A DNA stretch of 64,000 bases from Colletotrichum lupini (Eukaryota > Ascomycota > Sordariomycetes > Glomerellales > Glomerellaceae). The stretch is from contig NC_064679.1 of assembly GCF_023278565.1 (NCBI RefSeq), positions 4,650,001 through 4,714,000 of the forward strand. Reading direction: 5' to 3'. Both the position numbers and the translations under genes were made by a program. Below, one piece after another: positions 23,170 to 34,955 of the stretch (positions are counted from its first letter, which is position 1; every line of letters begins with the position of its first letter). The notes below the pieces were generated by a model that worked only from the letters and a program-made list of their open reading frames with translations, was not told where the DNA came from and made no database searches.

Positions 23170-26100
23170 CTAATTAGTAATTAAATTCTACTATTATTAA
23201 TTAGTAAGGTATCTTATTACGTAAAAGAGATAACCTCTTAATACCGCACGGGATAGGAGATTCGTGTTAATTAACCTTATAGAAATAGATAAAAAAGGAG
23301 GTAATTCTTAAATACTACACGGAATTAAGTAATTATAGCCCTTTATTACTTACGAGAGGTCGACGTTTACTACGTTAAACTACGTTAATTAACGGAACTA
23401 CTTAAGTAACTAGCTTTTTACCGTCGCCCCGAGTAGCTTTTTTACTAAATAACTTTTCTATAGCCGGCCCGTAATTAAAAATTAACTAAATAATAAAAAG
23501 GATTGCTAGTAAGTAATAATTACTTAACTATAATTAAGCTATAAAAAAGACTACCTAAGAGATATAAAATAGGGTACCGAGAGGCCGTAAAAAATAAGAT
23601 CTCTAAGGTATTTAACCCTACTACGTATAAGCGATAAGTAGGTATTTTTAGTAAGTCCTTAAAATATACGATCTTATAAAAAAGAGGGCTTAACTTTGTT
23701 AACCGTACTTAACGGCCTATATAGTTCCTAACGGCCTATATAGCTCTTTTACGAGCTACTTAGTATCTAATTTTAACTGTTTTTATAAAATACTACCCTA
23801 AAGGAGGTAAGTCGAGGAAGGAAGCTATTTAAAAATCATAGAGAGCACGAGGCTTAAGAGGCTAGAAGTATATAGGATAGCGGAAATCGGTAACTAATAA
23901 AGATCCCGAGACTAATTACTATATTATCCTATAATAATATAAACGTTTACCGCTACTATTATAAAAAAGAACTACTAAAACCTACCTTTTTATACTAAAT
24001 AAAAAGGAGGATCTTAGTAAGTATAATAGCTAGCGACTTAGAAAGGTAGTAATAATTACTAAAAATAATAAAAACGAGAGTAGTAGCGAGATAGCGAGAG
24101 GAAATAGGAATCTCTTAAACCCTAATAAATTCGTTAAGTAGCAAAAGCACGGATTTACTACGACCTGCGCGCAGATTAAATATATTCCCATTAAGATTAA
24201 ATACGCTAGCGACTATTAATATAGGTATAAGCTAAAATAAGCCCCTTAGCGAGTTAAGGTAAGGAAGAAGAGGACGAAACCCGATCCTAAATAGAATCCT
24301 AATCCCTTATAAGTAAGTAAATATTAACCCGGACTATTAAGGGACGTAGATATATAGAATTGCGGATTAGCCTAATAATAAGTAAATTAATACGGTATTA
24401 ATCTATTTAACTAAGGTTTATCAGAAAAAGGGGCTATAGGGGTAACCCCTATTTTACGAGATCGTAAATAACGTTAGCCACTAGCTAGATAAATAGTTCG
24501 CAAGCGCAAGCCTAAGAATTACAAAAGTAATTAATAAATTCCTTTACGGGCAAGGGGTATTATTAGCGTAATTATAATTATAAGAGCTATACGAAATATT
24601 AGTAGCGATAATTATAGAAGAGGAATTCGTACTATAGAATTAGGTATAAGTCGATAGAGCGTATAATTACTTTAACGAATTTAGAAAAAGGGTAAACGAC
24701 CTAAATTTCTTTTTTATAATTACTAACGGAAATTTGTTATTATAAAAGGATATACTAGGGTAAAATATAGTACTAGAAGTACGATAATTAATAATTCTAT
24801 CTATTTTAATTTATAACTCGTTACTGCTACTAATACGAAATCTAGCGCCGATTAGTTAATAAGAAAAGAGGTAAACGACCTAAAGTTATTAATAATACGT
24901 AGCGACGCAGGGTTCGTATATAAATATTAAAAATCTAGTAGCGAATACGAAGTAATTTATAAACTTTAAAAAGATCTTCTAAAAAAAGAAATTATACTCT
25001 AGGGGGAAGTATAAGGTCTTATAAGAAACCCTAACGATGTTTTATAATTATTACGAAAAAGTCGGAATTAGGGAATACTAGTACTATTCGGTAATTAATA
25101 TCGTACTTATAAATAAAGCCTTTAATTATTATTATAAAGCGGTACGTAATCTCGATCGAAACGACTTTTTTAATATAATTAACGTAATCCGAAGCTACTT
25201 CGAGACTTACGATAGGAACCTAGAGCTCTTATCTAAGCTACGAGCAATTTTTTATATATTTATAACTAGGATAATAGAGGGTAAATTGCGAGTAAAGATC
25301 CTCGAAGAGCTTATTAATTAAATTAATAAGCTAGTAAAAACCTAGTTAAATAAGGGGATAAACGAGCGGAAAGTTAGATATTTTTATACTATAGTCTAGC
25401 GTATACTAAAAATAAAGATTACCCTATATTAGGTACCTAAAGATTACGAGACGCTTTGCTCGAGGTTAAGATCTAGTTTTAATATTAAAATAAGAATGCC
25501 GCGCTAAACTTACCTCTAAGTATATAACAGCCCTTATTAATAATATCAGGTTAATTAAACGTATAATAAGAAAGGAAAAGAGGCTAAATACAGTAATCGT
25601 TAATAAAGAGGCCTAGATTTATTAAATAGGTAGAGATTTAATTTATAAGTAAGGTAATAAAAGAGGTAATACTATATTTATAAAAAGGATAGATATTAGT
25701 TAAGTAACTATTCTGAGGAAGAGCGTACTAAATCGTACGAATAGTATAAAAAGTCGAGGGTAGTAGATAGTAAAACTAACCCTCGTTAGTTTAATTAATT
25801 CCTTATTATATATAAGGGTAGATCTAGGGGCACGGAACCTAGCGACGGTAGTTAAAGTAGCGGCCTAAAGTATATACCCCCTATAAGAGATTCGGAAGAT
25901 AAGGAAGATCTTACCCCCTATACTAACGAATTAAATTATAACAAAATTAATAATATTAACTACTCTTTTTTTACCCCGTTAGCTTCTAGAGGATATACGA
26001 GGCTAAACGAATAGAGGGTAGTAGAAGCTTTTAATAAGTAGGCTTTTATTTATAGATAATAAGGGAAGGTCCCTTAGATAATAAATATAGAGGCGGCCGA

Positions 26101-26499
26101 AAAGGCAAATTTAATAGGGCCGAAGCCTATTTTCTTAACGATTAAAGAGAAGATATTATCTCTCTTAATATTTAAAAAAAAGGAATATAGTACTAAGTAA
26201 ATCTAGGGGTAGCTAGAGGGGTCCTTTTTATATTACTTAGATCTCTCGAATACTAAGCTTATATAAGTATTTTACGCGAGCAAAAGGTACGGCCTAAATA
26301 ATTTCTATAGGATTATCTTAAATACTAAGGCATCGTAATAGTTAATTAAAAAAAAAGGGCAATTCTAAGCGCTATAAAAAATCGCGCTAGTAATGCTTAA
26401 TACGTTAATAGCGGGTATTATAAGGATTAGTTTCGGCCTAGGTAAGGAAATCGTCGCCCTAGGTATAATAAAAGTAGAGACGCACTTTAGAATAATAAC

Positions 26500-29400
26500 T
26501 TTCTATATTTTACTTATTAATACCCCATTTCTCCTATATCTAAAAAATATAAATTAACTAAGTATTATATTTAATAATACGAGGAACAGAATCTCTAGTA
26601 GTAAGTACTTCGAGGTAGTCGAACGACGATAGGGGTATGCGTTTATAAAGCTTATTAACGATACGAAATTAATTAATTACCTAACGGAAAGTGAGCTTAA
26701 AAGACTATACTAAAGATTTAGGTACCCGTTAGTTACGAGGCTATATAACCTCCTAAAGTAATTAGGTAATAATAATATCGAAATAGGGGCGCTAGAGTAG
26801 TTAATAAAAGTATATTACTAATACTAAATAAATACGCAGAGCCTACGTAAATTTAAGTTTAAATTGCGTAATAAGCTTAACTTTAACTAGGAAATCGTCG
26901 TTAATATTTTTTACTTAAATAGTCGGCTAGTATTATATATAATCGACGTAGCTATATTTTTCTAAGTAGGGTAATTCCTCTAGGATCTATAAGTAAAGAT
27001 AGTATAAGTAGCCCTACGAAAAAGCTAGATTAATATATACTAAGGACCGCTAGACGGTATTAGAACTAACGCTAGTACTAGCTTTAAGTTAGTAAAATTT
27101 AGGGATAATACGACGGCCTACGGTATATAGCTAAAAGTCGTGCCCGTTAAAGCGCACTATAGTATTAGAAAAGTAGAAAGGGTATACTAGTAGTTAAAAA
27201 GGGCGTTTAGAATTATTAAAAAGGAAAATCCGGATTTTATTAATAACAAATGCCTCTAGATAGTACTTAAATACTATAACGATATTATAGGGCCTAACGG
27301 ACTTATACTAACGCTATTAGTATTTAGAGCATATCTAAGAACGACCTTAGCCTCGCTACTATTACTAGGCATAAACTAACGAGCCTAAGTAGTTAAAAAA
27401 GTAATATAAGTATTGCGCGAGGTAAGCGTAAGAAAGTAAATTAATAAGGTAATTATTATGCGCAATAGGCCCGATATAAGAGATAATCTAAATATACTAC
27501 TAAATTCGGATATATAAGTATAGCGCGAAGTTACCTAATAGTAGACTAGGCTATATAAGTTAATTTTTATTAACGAGCGCTCTTATATAGTTACGAGAGA
27601 TCGCGACTAGTTATTTAAAGTATTAATTATAGTAATTAGACCGTACTATATAGATCTTAACGAGGTAATTTCTAACTTATAAAAAAGAAAAGAGCTAGGG
27701 GAAACTATATAACTCGTAGTAAAGGCATAGGAAATTATCTTTAACGAAATCGTCATAGTAATATTAATAAATAACGAGGAAGAGGATATTACTAAAAGGG
27801 TATTAATATTACTAGCGAGACGTCGCAAAAGACTACGATAGCAAGCCCTAATATAGCAATTTATTACTAATAACGAGGTAATTAATACTTTTTATATAAT
27901 AAAAGAGAAAGCCGATTTCGAGCTAGCGGTTAAACTACGTAAGGAAGGCGTAATTACAACTACTAAAAAGCCGTATAAGGGATTAGATCTTATCGAAGTA
28001 AATACTCTTTATAATCGAGGGGTCTATCGATTTATCCTATACGACTTAGAAAAATATATAAACCTCTATATATTTAAATTATAAATAGTTCGTAAGATTA
28101 AAGGGAAAGGAATACCCTAGCCGTACGAGAAGTTTAGATACGTAATTTAGGGGTACGGCAATATTAAAAAGGCGACGCTACTTATATAATCGCTTATTAT
28201 ATAGTACTATAACTAATAATTAATAATAGTACTAATAGCATCGCTACGGAAGAAGGGATACGAAATTTAGAGCCGTAATATTACCTAGGCCTATACCTAA
28301 TCGGCTATAGGGTTTATAAAGAGAATCCTAGCCTATTTACTAAAGGAAATAGCTAGTAAGTATTTAGAAAGCACGATTATTAAAGTACTTAAGCTACTAT
28401 ATAGGCTCGCAGAATCGGGCACTTATTAGTAAGCTACTTATTACGATTTTTATATTAATTAACTATTAATAGTTACTTTTACGTACGACCCGTACTTATT
28501 AATTGCGGAGTATAAAGGCGACTAATTTAGGATTATCGGAATATAGACTAACGATATATTAGGCCTATTTAATATTAACTTTATAAAAAAAGAGGATAAG
28601 GAGCTTTAAAAAGCGGGCTTCGTAGTAAAGTTAAAAGAGGTCTTTATAATAAATACCCCCTTAGTATTTAATAGTAGGATTTTTATAATTAAAAAGGAAA
28701 CTATCGTTTTTTAATAAAAGGGGTAGGGCGAGAAGATTAACCTCGTTAATCTAAACGTAACTAACGTTAAAAAGTAGTATAAGGCTAAGCTTGCGTAAGG
28801 GGTATATATTATAAGTATTTATTAGCCCGAGGCGACGTTTAACTACGCTAAGGTAGCGTAAGCTATAGATCTAACTAAACGGGACGTTAAGGTACTTAAT
28901 AAGCGGCTTAAATAGTAATAAATAAATCTCGATCGAGGTCTCGTTTATTACCTAATCGACCTTATAATTAATAAGCTCTACGTCTTTATCGATAGGTTAT
29001 TTATAAATAATAACGACTTTACTTCGTAATTAAGGTATATTATTATCCTAGCTAACGAGAGTATAAGCGAGAGCGAATTTATTATATATAGTAATATAAT
29101 TTATTACTCGTTAACTAAAAGTAAGTAGGTAATAAGAAGTGTACTAGCGTCAGAGGTTTATAATATAGTTAACGGCGTTAACCTCTCTTATATAATTTTA
29201 ATAATACTAAGGAAGATTACTAATCGAATTAGCCTTTTACCTATTCTAACGGTTATTTATACCGATTCTTACTTACTATACGAATACCTTATTAAATTAA
29301 GAACGACGAAGGAAAAGAGGCTTATAATTAATATTATAGCCCTTAGGTAATCGTACGAAAGGCGCGAGATACTCGAGATTTATTAGATTAATAATAAAAA

Positions 29401-29500
29401 TAACCTCACAAACGCTTTTATAAAAGTAATACTAAATAAGGAATTAGAATAATTCGTAAGTAACGGAAAAGTTATTATATAAATAGAGGAATAGGTTATA
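26500..29500 (+). pseudogene. copia pol remnant (integrase, RT, RNase H)
   Basis: Ignoring RIP stops, segments read as copia pol. Around 27,240-27,380: YYNDIIGPNG, a late-integrase motif. Around 28,090-28,960: reverse transcriptase with IKGKG, a TND/TDD motif in place of YVDD, and RGLVYY at its end. Around 28,970-29,480: RNase H with LYVFID, RSVLASE, YTDSYLLYEYL and SYERREI. Most stops are TAG/TAA where CAG/CAA or TGG are expected. No functional product. The gag and protease region upstream is too mutated for me to delimit. Confidence 0.85.
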
Positions 29501-29590
29501 TAAAAAGAGTAGAGAAAAGAGGGAAAAAGAGACGACTTAGTAAACGGGCCCGAGGTCGAATTATACCTCTAACTATAGTAGTTAAATTAA

Positions 29591-29606
29591 TAAAAGAAAG
29601 AGAAAG
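29591..29606 (+). other. Polypurine tract of copia copy A
   Basis: TAAAAGAAAGAGAAAG, four bases before the 3' LTR. This is the usual position and composition of the plus-strand primer. Confidence 0.7.
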
Positions 29607-29610
29607 TTAG

Positions 29611-29815
29611 TATTAGATTAGAAGTCTAATTCGACCGTAGTATATAGCCGACTGCGCAGGGGCTAATTAAGGGCCCTATTTATAATTATCGTAGCCAGCC
29701 TAACCTACGGTTAGAACCTCCTTTTTACACCTACTACGCAGATATTTATATAGTTCAATTGATCTCTTCGTCAACTACGGTTCGAACCAACTACCCTGTA
29801 ATAGGGATACCAATA
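29611..29815 (+). repeat. Right LTR of copia copy A
   Basis: Aligns end to end with 22965..23169. The terminal TG reads TA here (G to A). Its outer ~130 bp retain CpA/TpG, the inner part does not. Followed directly by GAAAC. Confidence 0.93.
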
Positions 29816-30046
29816 GAAACAAATGGATGCGATTCAGTGTAATTTCCCAGTATAGAGAACAGGTCAAGGAGTTTATATGCGAGTGGTCGCACTTGATGCT
29901 TCGTTTACCAATTCTCTACACACCACCTTGCAGTAGCCAGCAACAAGTCCCGAAATTCAGTTTCAAGACTCAGTTCCATTACCAATCAACCAAGCCGTTT
30001 CAGAGCATCTCCCGACTACCTGAACGCATCGTTCTAGTCACCCATC

Positions 30047-30508
30047 ATGTGTCATTTCGTTTGGTACGACAATGAATGCTCCAGCTGCGGCTTCACTTTC
30101 GACCGCAAGCTCACGAAATGCAAATACGTCAACGCGCGGGTTCCGCGACCTGCTTGCGATAAAACATATCTGAGAGAGAACCAGCCGGACTTCAGGTGCC
30201 AGAATTGCACAGCTCCGGAAACGCCCTGGAGGAAAGTGGAGTTCTTGGTGAATGCTACTGAGGGGAACACCAATGCTGACGAGGCGGACTACCACACTGA
30301 TTACCCGACTGATGATGACTGCAGAGATGGTGATTATAAGGGTGACGACGAGTCTACTTCCTCTGAAGACGACGGTGATGTAGAGTCTCAAAGGAAAATT
30401 GGGAACTCGAAGAGGAAGCTGGAGGGATCTACCTGGCAAGGCACGAGGAGAAGTTTGAAGAGGGCTTGCAAGGAACGGGGAATAAGGCGGATTGGAATGT
30501 TGAACTGA
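30047..30508 (+). CDS. Small Cys protein with acidic then basic tail, MC-x8-CxxCG type
   Basis: 153 aa, intronless, starting MCHFVWYDNECSSCGFTF. The Cys-rich head (residues 1-~65; pairs CSSC and CQNC plus single Cys) could bind zinc. It is followed by an acidic stretch rich in Asp/Glu/Ser (~75-120) and a basic C-terminus (SKRKLEG...RRSLKRACKERGIRR), reminiscent of nuclear proteins. No signal peptide. It shares the exact N-terminal Cys spacing of the 22307..22552 protein. No named domain recognised; function unknown. It starts ~230 bp beyond the copia element. Confidence 0.65.
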   Translation: MCHFVWYDNECSSCGFTFDRKLTKCKYVNARVPRPACDKTYLRENQPDFRCQNCTAPETPWRKVEFLVNATEGNTNADEADYHTDYPTDDDCRDGDYKGDDESTSSEDDGDVESQRKIGNSKRKLEGSTWQGTRRSLKRACKERGIRRIGMLN

Positions 30509-31321
30509 ACAGAATAGCAACACAAGCTAGGCTCAAACATTTTCTCGACGCTGCTATCGATAGGCAATTGTTAAGCAAGTCTTCAACAGGTGCAAAGTCA
30601 CGGTCAGTGCTGGGTTGCCGAAAAACAAACCGGGGTGCTTGATTCCCAAAGTGTTTGTGTCGGCACGATCGTATTCAACTTTAGTCTGTGGACGGGGTCC
30701 GTAAGTCTTCCGTGGAATCAACAGCAGAGCGGGACAGGGTTGAGAGGTTCACACTGCCCGAGGCTTACCGGAGCACGCAAGACATCATGACATCTGTAAT
30801 AAGGGGCATTTGATCACCGAAAAGAGTCAGTAACCGGTCGATTACGCCGACATACTGACTAGAAGGCAAGAATACGGCTGTCGTTTTGCAGGGGAATGGC
30901 TGGTTACCCCGCGTCTCTAATTCGAACAAGCGGCAACAGCCCCTCTGAAGAAGCAACTCTTCCCCACCAGCTGCCCAGCTACCCCAGACTATCCTTAGCC
31001 TGGTACGGCAGGTGATCGACTCTATTGCTCCGTTGTCCCCATCGTACGTCAATCTAGCAGCTCTGCAGAGACTACAAAGCCGTGACTGCCAACCGACCTT
31101 TATCCGTCTGCGGGGATTTGGACCCAGGAGACTAGCTACAAGCATGAGAGCGGATTCCCTCGAGGACTGCGGATAAGCGCGGTAGCAGTTCACGGTAATT
31201 ACGCAGAGCGTTATGAGTGAGTAGCACTCTTTGAGGCATACGAAGTAGATGGCAATAAATAACCCTTGGAGTTACCCTCTATGTGCCAAGTGTAGACATT
31301 GTTGGATCAGTAATCGCAATC
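30509..31321. other. Intergenic region, 5' of tannase
   Basis: Normal composition, no convincing gene. It should contain the tannase promoter. Confidence 0.5.
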
Positions 31322-32881
31322 ATGAGAGGTTCTCGCTCTTCAGTGTTTCAACTCCTGTTGGCGGTTGGGTCAGCCCGAGCTGTCACTCCCGAGGACTGCG
31401 CATCGTTAGCGAGCCGTCTTAGTCTTCCCAATACGACAATCCATGAGACAGCATTCATCACAGCAGGGACGAACATTTCGCTCCCTGATAACCACCCGTC
31501 GTGCGCCATCCCCTTTCAAATTTCCAGCGTTGATATCTGTCGGGTTGTCTTTGTCACTACTACCGGTCCGACAAGCAATATCTCCCTTGAGGCTTGGCTT
31601 CCATCAGAATGGAGTGGGCGTTTCTTGGGCACTGGCAACGGCGGTATGAATGGATGCATCAAATACGGCGACCTCAACTACGGGGCCACACACCAATTTG
31701 CCACAATTGGCACCAACAACGGCCACGACGGAACGTCTGGTGCCCCGTTCCTCAACAACCCCGGAGTGATTGAGGATTACGTCTACCGCGCCATGCATCT
31801 TGAAGCTCAGTTGGGCAAAGAGATTGCTCAGCAATACTACGGCAAAGAGCACACCAAGTCATATTACCTGGGCTGCTCCACAGGCGGTAGACAGGGGTTT
31901 AAGGAGGCCCAGAGCTTTCCGGAAGACTACGACGGTATCGTTGCCGGTGCTCCAGCTTTCGATCTGATTGCACTCATGTACTGGACTGGCCAACTTTTCC
32001 TCAAGACGGGGACCAATGAGACTTCGCGGTTCCTCTCTCCAGCGGAGTGGGAGCTGGTGTATGCCGATATACTGAAGCAGTGTGACGGATTAGACGGTCT
32101 TGAAGACGGCATCCTCGAAGACCCGAGCTTGTGCCAATACCGACCTGAAGGACTCATTTGCGCCGACGGCTCTTCTGATAGCTGTCTGAGCGGAGAGCAA
32201 GCCGCTACTGTGCGGGCCGTCTTCTCTCCAGTCTACGGATTGGATGGGCAGTACATCTTCCCCAGACTACAGCCAGGTTCTAACGCGACTGCACGACTTC
32301 TCAACGGCCAGCCCCATCAGTACCCCTTGGACTGGTGGCGCTATGTTGTATACAACGATACAAACTGGAACCTTTCTACAATGACCCCGGAGGATTACGC
32401 TGTTGCTTCTAAGCAAGACCCGTGGAAGGTGTCGACGTGGGAAGGAGACTTATCCGCTGCCAAGGATCGTGGAGTCAAAATCCTGCATTACCACGGTATG
32501 CAAGACAATGCGATCAGCAGTGACAACTCTGAGAGGTACTATAACCATGTGTCACGAACCATGAACCTCCCTTCGAAGGAATTGGATGAATTCTATCGGT
32601 ATTTCAGGATATCCGGCATGGCGCACTGTCGCGATGGCACTGGGGCTAGCATGATCGGTGGCAACCCTGAGACTTTCGCCTCCTACGACCCAGATGCCAA
32701 TGTACTGGCGGCGATCGTGCGCTGGGTTGAGGAGGATGTTGCACCCGATTTCATTCTTGGTAGCCGCTTGACGGCCTCCGGGGAGGTCGATCTGCAGAGG
32801 AAGCATTGTAAATATCCCACAAGGAACGTGTTCAAGGGACAAGGAGATCCCGTGAAGCCGGATGGGTGGGAATGCGTTTAG
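31322..32881 (+). CDS. Secreted tannase/feruloyl esterase family protein
   Basis: 519 aa, intronless. I start at the ATG at 31322, which gives a clear signal peptide (MRGSRSSVFQLLLAVGSARA). The family's CS-D-HC catalytic arrangement is complete: C185-S186 in YLGCSTGGRQG, D395 in HGMQDNAIS, and H435-C436 in GMAHCRDG; the two Cys are expected to form the disulfide joining Ser and His. Family-typical FLGTGNGGMNG and GTNNGHDG are also present. Several Cys between residues ~270 and ~300 belong to the lid/calcium-loop region. It should hydrolyse gallate or hydroxycinnamate esters of plant material outside the cell. Tannase versus feruloyl esterase cannot be told from sequence. It converges with the P450 gene, 60 bp away. 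Confidence 0.94.
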   Translation: MRGSRSSVFQLLLAVGSARAVTPEDCASLASRLSLPNTTIHETAFITAGTNISLPDNHPSCAIPFQISSVDICRVVFVTTTGPTSNISLEAWLPSEWSGRFLGTGNGGMNGCIKYGDLNYGATHQFATIGTNNGHDGTSGAPFLNNPGVIEDYVYRAMHLEAQLGKEIAQQYYGKEHTKSYYLGCSTGGRQGFKEAQSFPEDYDGIVAGAPAFDLIALMYWTGQLFLKTGTNETSRFLSPAEWELVYADILKQCDGLDGLEDGILEDPSLCQYRPEGLICADGSSDSCLSGEQAATVRAVFSPVYGLDGQYIFPRLQPGSNATARLLNGQPHQYPLDWWRYVVYNDTNWNLSTMTPEDYAVASKQDPWKVSTWEGDLSAAKDRGVKILHYHGMQDNAISSDNSERYYNHVSRTMNLPSKELDEFYRYFRISGMAHCRDGTGASMIGGNPETFASYDPDANVLAAIVRWVEEDVAPDFILGSRLTASGEVDLQRKHCKYPTRNVFKGQGDPVKPDGWECV

Positions 32882-32941
32882 TGTCTAATGCGAAGCACGT
32901 GTATTTGAGATATCTATGCTATCACAATTGCCGACCATGGA

Positions 32942-34955
32942 TCACTGACTCACGCCTCTGATCGACTTGATCTTGACTTTCATTGGCTTCAACAGCCTCG
33001 TTACACCATTGTCTACCCACTTAAGGGTGCTCTCGTTCGTCTCAAATAGCTCCATCTCAAAGCGGCCAAAAAGGTTTGCAAAGCACACGTAGAGTTCGAG
33101 ATATGCAATGCTGTATACGTTAGACCGGTGTTTCCCCTCGTAAGGTCGAGAGAATGTGAACTTACTTCACGCCTATACAAGCTCGGGGGCCTTTGCTAAA
33201 AGGCACAAAGTACTTCTCCAGGTCCCAGCCGGCTTTGCCAAGCCACCTTTCAGGAATGAATCTCTCAGGCTCCGAATAGACGTCCGAGTTGACGTTTATC
33301 AGCCGAAGAGCCTGTGAAACGGTGGTCTTGAAGAAGCGCAGAGTCAGTCATTTTGCACACCGCGTAGCTAGTCTGGTCTGTGACTTACGCCTTCCGGAAG
33401 ATAATGTCCTCCGACGGAAGCGCCGCCGGCAGGGACTCTGCGGGGAATGATACCAGGCACTGGGGATCCCGGCCGAAGTATCTCTTTGATGACTGCAGTC
33501 TGGAAACATGGATAATAAGTATGCTGCGTTGAATTTTCCTTCCAAATCAACTTCGACTCACAAGATAAGGCAGTTTGGAAACAGTATGATACTCATAGAG
33601 GCCATCCATATTCGTAGGCGCGTCTTTCAACTCGTCCAACATCTTCTGAAGCTTATTCGGGTTTCTGAGCAAGAAGTATGTGCCAAAGCTAAGGGCAATG
33701 CTGTTGGTATCAGTTCCACCAAAACACACAGACAGTGCTTCGTCAACGAGTGCCTCTTGGCCGAGCTTGTGGAGCCTCTTTGTTTTCTCTGCTTCCAGAA
33801 GGAGATCGAAGTATGTCTTACGACCATCAGCTATTCTTTTGCCGTTGCGCTGTTTCTCTTCGTCTTCCTTGATCCATGTGGCGCATTGCTATTTGAATGT
33901 CAGCAGGAGATATTGAAATTAACGTTAAGAAGAAATTGTAATGATTGTACTCACCTCTCGAAAAGCGACGTAGCTTGGCAAAACCGTCCTTGCTACACTG
34001 AGAGGTAAACTCATAGCAATGTGGCTGATCATGGGAAAGTGCTTAGTGAGGAAGAACTTGTCAACAAACTTGCCCAACAAGCTCAAAAACGGTGGCTCGT
34101 CTTCGTCGGAATCAACAAAATTCAACTGTCTATCAAACAAGACAGGCATAATAGTGTCAACCTAGAGACTGTTCAGCACTCAAGATCACAGTCTCAGTAG
34201 ACCGCAGATAACGCCCTGAAGCTCGATGTTGCGATCATGTAGCTGGACTGAGGTATAACCTACAGTAATGCATTGGTAAAATGGTTGCAAGTTAATCGGC
34301 TGGTCATTCTTGAGGGCACGCTGCGCCTTTGCCATTGCTCTCTGCACAACATCCAGAACGACAGGCGCCAAGTGTTCAACATGTTTGGTCGAAAAAAGGG
34401 ATTGGACTGTATTCTTTCGTTCTTTGTGAACCTCGGGATCAATCAACATGATGATGGAGTGCTTGATACCACCAGCGCTCTGGAAGAAGTCGGGATCCTT
34501 GATATATTTCGTGCCACTTCCGTAAGCCCTGATAAACTGAGTAAGGAGAGTCTCCCTCAAAGACGTCATACTATAAACAGAGCTTAACTCACTCTTTGAA
34601 GTAATCTGGATCACTAACGTGCACACGACTGGGAGACACCCGAACCACTGGGCCTGAATAGTGCATCACTGATCAGTATGCAAACGACACAGCCAGGAAC
34701 GCCTGCGTAGATCTCGGAGATTTGCTCACCATACTTGGCGTGAAGATCAGGGTACTCCTTGATGTAGTTGCCATTGAGAATCACATCTTGGTAAAATTCG
34801 TACCAGTACGTTGCTGCCGCATACCAAGGACCAGGGATCTTCCTAAGAGGGTGGAAGAAGATTCTGTAGAGAACACCAACTATAAGGTACACAGAAAAGC
34901 ACAGGGCAAGAATTCTTGGCGAGAAAAGAACCTCGCGCAGTTGAAATAGAGCCAT
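32942..34955 (-). CDS. Cytochrome P450 monooxygenase (trichodiene oxygenase-like type)
   Basis: Eight exons (34730..34955, 34593..34653, 34264..34528, 33955..34161, 33562..33888, 33389..33499, 33166..33326, 32942..33110) give 508 aa with all phases consistent. An N-terminal membrane anchor (ILALCFSVYLIVGVLYRIFF) is followed by HPLRKIPGPWYAA. The I-helix reads FGGTDTNS (~309-316), the K-helix E368-x-x-R371 (KEILR), PERF is at ~419, and the heme loop FSKGPRACIG has ligand C449. The ER-bound enzyme looks catalytically complete. The N-terminal third (YWYEFYQDV, KYGPVVRVSPS, DPDYF) resembles fungal sesquiterpene and related secondary-metabolism P450s. It is transcribed divergently from the terpene synthase 2.1 kb away, so terpene oxidation is a reasonable but unproven role. 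Confidence 0.94.

Larger units (their letters stand above)
22965..29815 (+). mobile_element. Full-length RIP-inactivated Ty1/copia LTR retrotransposon, copy A
   Basis: 6,851 bp, bounded by 205-bp direct LTRs (22965..23169, 29611..29815) and flanked by a perfect 5-bp target duplication GAAAC (22960-22964; 29816-29820). The interior is very AT-rich and nearly lacks CpA and TpG while keeping CpG and CpC, so in-frame stops are dense: classic RIP. Despite this, plus-strand translations still show integrase, then reverse transcriptase, then RNase H, an order that defines Ty1/copia rather than gypsy. A purine tract (29591..29606) precedes the 3' LTR, as expected for plus-strand priming. It is dead for autonomous transposition. 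Copy B lies inverted at 50,774-57,625. Confidence 0.95.

Noticed and set aside
27646..27828. 60-codon minus-strand frame inside copia copy A
   Set aside because: Chance frame in AT-rich RIP sequence; it lies antisense to the pol remnant.
22965..29815. gypsy-type (Ty3) assignment of the paired elements
   Set aside because: Integrase remnants lie upstream of reverse transcriptase and RNase H is last before the 3' LTR, which is the copia order.
31283..31321. Upstream start for the tannase at 31283
   Set aside because: It would begin with GTG; the ATG at 31322 gives a standard signal peptide.
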